A DNA stretch of 9,380 nucleotides from CAZTDD01 sp964612675 (GTDB lineage Bacteria > Hinthialibacterota > Hinthialibacteria > Hinthialibacterales > JAKPRU01), in NCBI GenBank assembly GCA_964612675.1, contig CAZTDD010000178.1, positions 1 to 9,380 on the forward strand, in the 5' to 3' direction. The position numbers and the translations under genes are program-made. Positions 6,014-9,380 of this stretch are shown here, piece after piece (the stretch's first letter is position 1; every line of letters begins with the position of its first letter). The notes beneath the pieces were generated by a model. That model searched no databases. It was not told the DNA's origin and worked only from the letters and a program-made list of their open reading frames with translations.

Positions 6014-6611
6014 CGATCCTCTCATGGTTCGGTTTCCCGTTTGGATTGAGGAGAGCGGTCTGCCTGAGGCAATTCACCGGGATCTCGGTCCAGACCCGTG
6101 GATACTTTTTCGCAAACTGGTTGAAATTGAGGTGGATAGTAACTTAATCCCGGGTTCGGCGATTGTCGATTTGAAAGATCTGGTTCGTTGGACGGGCATC
6201 CCTGAACCGACAGTGTGGTCTTGCCTGGAACGTATCGAGTCGAAGGGACTGATCTCTTTTCGCGAGACCCACCACGCCATCTCGTTGAGGATATTCGAAC
6301 CGCTTCCCGCTCCCGTTTCTGAAGAGGAAATCCGTCAGCGCTTGTCGGAACGTCTGTCTGTTCCGGCGACGATTTTCCTTCGGTATTTGACCCCATTGGA
6401 GGCCGAGGACCGCGTTCAGCGTGTGGTCTATCTTTATCAGTGTTGTTTTGGGATTTCATTTACTCCCCGGATTGCTGAAGATCTGGAAGAAATCGCACTT
6501 ACGTATGACGTGGGAACCATCATGGAAACGTTCGAGGAAGCGTTTCAGCGGAAGACAAAAGGATTAAACTGGATCAAGCGACGGCTCGCCTCGGGCGTTG
6601 AATCATCTTGA
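6003..6611 (+). CDS. Winged-helix, DnaD-like protein
   Basis: The 202-residue protein has an N-terminal winged-helix-like part (about 28-98; DPWILFRKLVEIEVDSN, then IPEPTVWSCLERIESKGLISF). A C-terminal helical part (about 150-196) ends in ETFEEAFQRKTKGLNWIKRRL (175-195). The order and the closing helix resemble DnaD/DnaB-type replication proteins, but the likeness is weak and the protein could be another DNA-binding regulator. GTG at 6003 overlaps the cysE stop; GGGGGA lies rather far (14 bases) upstream. The in-frame ATG at 6024 is an alternative start. There is no signal peptide or membrane segment. Confidence 0.7.
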   Translation: MKNDDPLMVRFPVWIEESGLPEAIHRDLGPDPWILFRKLVEIEVDSNLIPGSAIVDLKDLVRWTGIPEPTVWSCLERIESKGLISFRETHHAISLRIFEPLPAPVSEEEIRQRLSERLSVPATIFLRYLTPLEAEDRVQRVVYLYQCCFGISFTPRIAEDLEEIALTYDVGTIMETFEEAFQRKTKGLNWIKRRLASGVESS

Positions 6612-6639
6612 CTTTTTGGCCGCTCGGGGTACCGTAACA

Positions 6640-6713
6640 GGTCCCGTAGACGACGCGAGGCCGTTCCGATCGGTGGTTTGGTTTTTTGGGAACGGCTCGC
6701 ACAACGAGGGACC
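6640..6713 (+). other. Large inverted-repeat structure in the 6612-6866 gap
   Basis: GCGAG-CCGTTCC (6655-6667, one bulged G at 6659/6660) pairs with GGAACGGCTCGC (6689-6700), giving a 12-bp stem with a 21-base loop that contains T6. An outer stem GGTCCC (6640-6645) with GGGACC (6708-6713) encloses it across an internal loop of 9 and 7 bases. The structure starts 29 bases after the stop at 6611. It could be the 3' end of the cysE transcript or part of a structured leader or small RNA. The T-run lies in the loop, so it is not a classical intrinsic terminator. I match it to no known RNA family. Confidence 0.5.
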
Positions 6714-6818
6714 CTGATTCGCCGTGTCGTCGGAATTTGGCTCGGTATAACCTCCGCAACACGGAAATTCTGAGAACTTTTTGCGAGCAGTTTTTCTGCA
6801 ACAAATTCAATACGATCT

Positions 6819-6849
6819 GACCCGTTTTAGTGGGTCGGTGCGCCGCACC
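6819..6849 (+). promoter_or_regulatory. Two small hairpins directly before the ribosome binding site at 6855
   Basis: GACCC (6819-6823) pairs with GGGTC (6832-6836), and GGTGC (6837-6841) pairs with GCACC (6845-6849), with no gap between the two hairpins. The second ends six bases before GGAGA (6855-6859), the Shine-Dalgarno sequence of the gene at 6867. They may influence translation initiation or mark the end of the preceding structured region. Confidence 0.35.
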
Positions 6850-6866
6850 CAGATGGAGACAGTACG

Positions 6867-7496
6867 ATGGCGACTACAATACAAGAAATCGACGAGAAAA
6901 TGGAAGAAATCAAGATGCTGATGAAGATCTGGGACGATTTCTACCGGATTCTCACCACTGTCTTCTACAGCGATGACGTCGAGAAACGTCGTCAGCTGGA
7001 CCCTGAATTTCAGAAAATCAAGACGATTGTCGCCGAGCACCATGCGCACTTGATGTCGCTCATTAAGAAGGATTTGCATGTAGGTCAGTCGGTTTTGACC
7101 ACAGTAAAGAGGACAATCTCGCTCGATGGGTTCGCGGCGCTGTCGCCTATTGAGACGAACAAGACCCTGATTGAGTGGCACGATGCGAATATTCTCCTTT
7201 ACGAGACCTTGGGGAGCCTTGAATGTGAGCGAGACAAGATCCTTCGAAAGCGCCAGGAACGGATTCCCAAGGCACCTTTAGGACAGCGAATCAAGAATAC
7301 TATGGACAGCCCGGCGGTGAAATTCGTTCTCTTTCTCATTATCGCCGGTGCGATTGGAGCCGTATTGTATACGAACTGGGAGACGATCCGGCAGAATGAC
7401 CTTTTCATCTCGTATGTCCGTCCGATACTCCTACCGATACTCAAGCTGATCGGTATGGAAGGGATTGTCGAGTTGCCTGAAGGCGCGGCCCAGTAA
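6867..7496 (+). CDS. Membrane-anchored protein of unknown function next to dprA
   Basis: I do not recognise a family. The 209-residue protein has a soluble, mostly helical N-terminal part of about 145 residues with charged, coiled-coil-like stretches (5-25 and 112-132). One clear transmembrane segment follows (VKFVLFLIIAGAIGAVLYTN, 151-170), then a second hydrophobic stretch (179-197) rich in Leu, Ile and Pro. The basic segment before the first hydrophobic stretch (KILRKRQERIPKAPLGQRIK) suggests the N-terminal part is cytoplasmic. GGAGA is seven bases before the ATG. The stop is 15 bases before the dprA start, so the two genes are probably co-transcribed; a role at the membrane in DNA uptake is possible but is only inferred from position. 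Confidence 0.8.
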   Translation: MATTIQEIDEKMEEIKMLMKIWDDFYRILTTVFYSDDVEKRRQLDPEFQKIKTIVAEHHAHLMSLIKKDLHVGQSVLTTVKRTISLDGFAALSPIETNKTLIEWHDANILLYETLGSLECERDKILRKRQERIPKAPLGQRIKNTMDSPAVKFVLFLIIAGAIGAVLYTNWETIRQNDLFISYVRPILLPILKLIGMEGIVELPEGAAQ

Positions 7497-7511
7497 GCGG
7501 GAGAGTGCGCT

Positions 7512-8768
7512 TTGCCGGTCGTATTGTCGTCGGCCCTTTGGTTCACGCAGTTGGATGCAGAAGGTCGGTTGAGTCTCATGGGGAAGAATCAATCGTTGCA
7601 CAAGTCCGGCGATCCCGCCGATTATAAGGCCTATCTGACTCTGTTGCGTTGTCCACGGATGGGGCCTGTGCGGATGCGGCGATTGTTGGAGAGATTTGGC
7701 ACCCCCGAGAAGGTTCTTGCCGCTTCTACGAATGATTTGCTTACCGTCGAGGGAGTGAGCAACGATGCAGCGGAAGCGGTGCGTTCCGCGGCACGCGGTG
7801 AGTATGACCGCAAGGTGGAGAGAGAGATTCGTTGGCTGAGAGAGCAAGGAGTCCGCCTGGCCTTGCTGGGGGATGCGTCCTACCCCGGGCCACTTCAAGA
7901 GATTTCTTCGCCCCCGCCGTTGTTGTATATTTGGGGTACGTATGTACCCGAAGATATTCTTGCCGTGGGGATCGTCGGTTCGAGACAGGCCAGCGATTAT
8001 GGTTGCCGGTGCGCTTCGGAGATATCTTCCGCTTTGGCGGAACGAGGGCTGACCGTGGTGAGCGGCCTCGCGGCGGGCATCGACACCTCGGCGCACAAAG
8101 GGGCGTTGCGGGCGGGCGGACGGACAATCGCCGTACTTGGTAACGGTGTCAAGATTTGTTACCCGAGCCACAACAAGGAACTGGCGAAACAAGTCCGACA
8201 GTCCGGCGCGTTGATGTCGGAGTTTCCTTACGACACCTCTCCTCTCGGCAGGAATTTTCCTCCGCGAAACCGGGTAATCTCGGGTCTGAGCCTGGGGGTG
8301 GTGATTGTGGAAGCGGGAGATCGAAGCGGTGCGCTTCATACGGCGCGCTACGCACTGGATCAGAATCGCGATGTTTTTGCTGTTCCCGGCAGCGTCACAA
8401 GCGAAACCAGCCAGGGGACGAACGCGTTGATTCGAGACGCCGGGGCGAAGCTGATCACAGGCGTCGAGGATGTACTGGAAGAACTCGATGCGCGGATCGA
8501 GGCGTATCGCAAAGAACTCGCTCTGGGAGCGCCTCCCGAACCCCGCAGGCCGTCCGCTCCGGAGCGAAGGAAACCGGTGCTGCCTGCGGATCTGTCGAAC
8601 GATGAGAGGAGTATACTGGAGGCGTTATCCGAGGAGCCGGTCCATATCGATGAATTATCCAGAAAACTTTCTGTTCCGGCATCGCGTTTGTCGTCTCTTT
8701 TAGGTATGATGGAGTTGCGTGGGCTGGTAGAAAGAACGGCGGGAACCCGTTTTCGCCAACCCATTTGA
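7512..8768 (+). CDS. dprA: DNA processing protein DprA (Smf)
   Basis: DprA binds incoming single-stranded DNA during natural transformation, shields it and loads RecA. The 418-residue protein has a helix-hairpin-helix-like N-terminal domain (about 41-95; LLRCPRMGPVRMRRLLERFG). The Rossmann-type DprA core (about 115-326) carries VGIVGSRQASDYG (152-164), VVSGLAAGIDTSAHKGAL (182-199), VLGNGVKICYPSHN (208-221), SEFP (236-239), NFPPRNRVISGLSLGVVIVEA (248-268) and VFAVPGS (288-294). A C-terminal winged helix (about 361-415) matches the domain found in many DprA proteins. The TTG at 7512 has GGGAGAG six bases upstream; the ATG at 7578 is an alternative start, with poorer spacing, that would remove 22 residues. 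It sits between the membrane protein gene and smg. Confidence 0.95.
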   Translation: MPVVLSSALWFTQLDAEGRLSLMGKNQSLHKSGDPADYKAYLTLLRCPRMGPVRMRRLLERFGTPEKVLAASTNDLLTVEGVSNDAAEAVRSAARGEYDRKVEREIRWLREQGVRLALLGDASYPGPLQEISSPPPLLYIWGTYVPEDILAVGIVGSRQASDYGCRCASEISSALAERGLTVVSGLAAGIDTSAHKGALRAGGRTIAVLGNGVKICYPSHNKELAKQVRQSGALMSEFPYDTSPLGRNFPPRNRVISGLSLGVVIVEAGDRSGALHTARYALDQNRDVFAVPGSVTSETSQGTNALIRDAGAKLITGVEDVLEELDARIEAYRKELALGAPPEPRRPSAPERRKPVLPADLSNDERSILEALSEEPVHIDELSRKLSVPASRLSSLLGMMELRGLVERTAGTRFRQPI

Positions 8769-8781
8769 TTCGAATTTGCGC

Positions 8782-8787
8782 TATACT
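8782..8787 (+). promoter_or_regulatory. Possible -10 box before smg
   Basis: TATACT matches the -10 consensus at five of six positions and lies 31 bases before the smg start, in the 50-base gap after dprA. No -35 box is visible at normal spacing. smg may have a minor promoter of its own in addition to read-through from dprA. Confidence 0.25.
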
Positions 8788-8818
8788 ATCCGTAAAGGCT
8801 GTTAGGGGTATCAGCTAG

Positions 8819-9271
8819 ATGGTTTCTCGATTGATGCAAATGGTCAGCTTCATTCTGTCACGGACGTTCGAAGGTGACGAAGAAGACTGGGGGGACGCGC
8901 GGCAGCGAATCGGCGAGCTCCTGGAGACGCACGGTTACGACCCCGCTGAAATCTCTGTCGCGTTGGACGTAGCTCTCCGTATCCGTCAACGGCTCAGCGG
9001 AGACGAAGAGATTACGGTTCCCATTCACACCAATCAGGTATTTACCTACCTGGAGCATTTCCGTCTTACAACGGAGGCGCGAGGCTACCTTATTCGCTTG
9101 CTCCATGAGAAAGCCATCACTCCGGTCCAATACCATCAAGTTATCGAGAAGAGTCTTCTGTTCGACATCCCGGACGTGGGGCGGGAAGAAGTCGAATTGA
9201 TTCTGTGTGAGATCCTTGATGAAGATGCAGACTCGGAAGAATTCCCCGATACGAGGCGCAGTCTTCACTGA
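8819..9271 (+). CDS. smg: Smg family protein (DUF494)
   Basis: The 150-residue cytosolic protein has an acidic N-terminal half (residues 18-65). The C-terminal half matches the Smg/DUF494 pattern: FTYLEHFRLTTEARGYLIRL (75-94), LHEKAITPVQYHQVIEKSLL (95-114), then DVGREEVELILCEIL (119-133). E. coli Smg has the same order (RLDASCRGFL, then VLNLETREMVIERVL) and is encoded next to smf/dprA, so the position supports the call. The biochemical function of the family is not established. AGGGG is ten bases before the ATG at 8819; ATG codons at 8834 and 8840 are alternatives. In many genomes topA or a topA-like gene follows, but here a repeat follows. Confidence 0.85.
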   Translation: MVSRLMQMVSFILSRTFEGDEEDWGDARQRIGELLETHGYDPAEISVALDVALRIRQRLSGDEEITVPIHTNQVFTYLEHFRLTTEARGYLIRLLHEKAITPVQYHQVIEKSLLFDIPDVGREEVELILCEILDEDADSEEFPDTRRSLH

Positions 9272-9320
9272 TTGTTCCGCGACCCCCTCCGGTTTTCGAC
9301 TTCTCCCTCACTGTTTGATA

Positions 9321-9361
9321 CCGTCGCAAAAAGTCTGGGATACGGATTTCAACCCCCTCCT
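9321..9361 (-). repeat. Second copy of the MITE end
   Basis: This 41-base stretch matches the reverse complement of 3118-3158 at 40 of 41 positions; the one difference is T at 9336. It covers the 14-base terminal repeat core, the GGGATACGG block and CAACCCCCTCC. It begins 49 bases after the smg stop. After 9361 the match ends, and TACGGCTCTCATGTTTGC (9363-9380) instead resembles the other element's right flank, GACGGCCTCATGTATGC (3154-3170). This is a half element, a rearranged one, or one cut by the window edge. Confidence 0.85.
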
Positions 9362-9380
9362 CTACGGCTCTCATGTTTGC

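Noticed and set aside
5450..6025. Minus-strand open frame of 191 codons
   Set aside because: It is antisense to cysE; no family likeness.
7431..8339. Minus-strand open frame of 302 codons
   Set aside because: It lies antisense to dprA, which has full family motifs. Its composition is Arg/His/Pro-rich, typical of a shadow frame in G+C-rich DNA.
9141..9374. Minus-strand open frame over the smg 3' end
   Set aside because: It is antisense to smg and runs through the repeat; no ribosome binding site or family likeness.

Overview
The window looks like a chromosomal piece of an uncultured bacterium of moderate to high G+C. The secreted seven-repeat VCBS/FG-GAP protein with WEEGG- and HWAP-type motifs, the Tat-exported aldo/keto-reductase-like protein and the secreted alpha/beta hydrolase are a mix I associate with Planctomycetota, Hydrogenedentota and similar lineages. 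That placement is inference; there is no rRNA or marker protein here to settle it.

Layout: everything left of about 5.1 kb reads on the minus strand and everything right of 5.3 kb on the plus strand, diverging from a 201-bp region at 5102-5302. On the minus side, from the divergence outwards, lie a Tat-signal TIM-barrel protein (4244-5101), a secreted esterase-like hydrolase (3207-4115), a 218-bp MITE-like element (2942-3159), an A+T-richer cassette of three overlapping reading frames (1580-2922), the VCBS protein (217-1440) and the first ten codons of another gene leaving the left edge (1-32). On the plus side lie serine acetyltransferase cysE (5303-6013), an overlapping winged-helix/DnaD-like protein (6003-6611), a 255-bp gap rich in inverted repeats, a membrane-anchored protein of unknown function (6867-7496), dprA (7512-8768) and smg/DUF494 (8819-9271). 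A half-copy of the MITE terminal sequence follows at 9321-9361.

The plus-strand genes are mostly housekeeping: cysteine biosynthesis, then DNA uptake/recombination (DprA) with its conserved neighbour Smg. The minus-strand exported proteins suggest envelope or extracellular polymer degradation, but no shared pathway is demonstrable.

The most interesting region is 1580-3170. Two reading frames (94 and 195 codons) there look like one protein broken by a +1 frame change. Its C-terminal part resembles ADP-ribosyltransferase-like DUF3626 proteins. A 173-codon gene overlaps its 3' end and could be a partner or immunity protein. A MITE with a 9-bp flanking direct repeat has landed on the Shine-Dalgarno sequence of the first frame. 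This is either a decaying effector module or a frameshift-controlled one. No tRNA, rRNA or CRISPR was seen.
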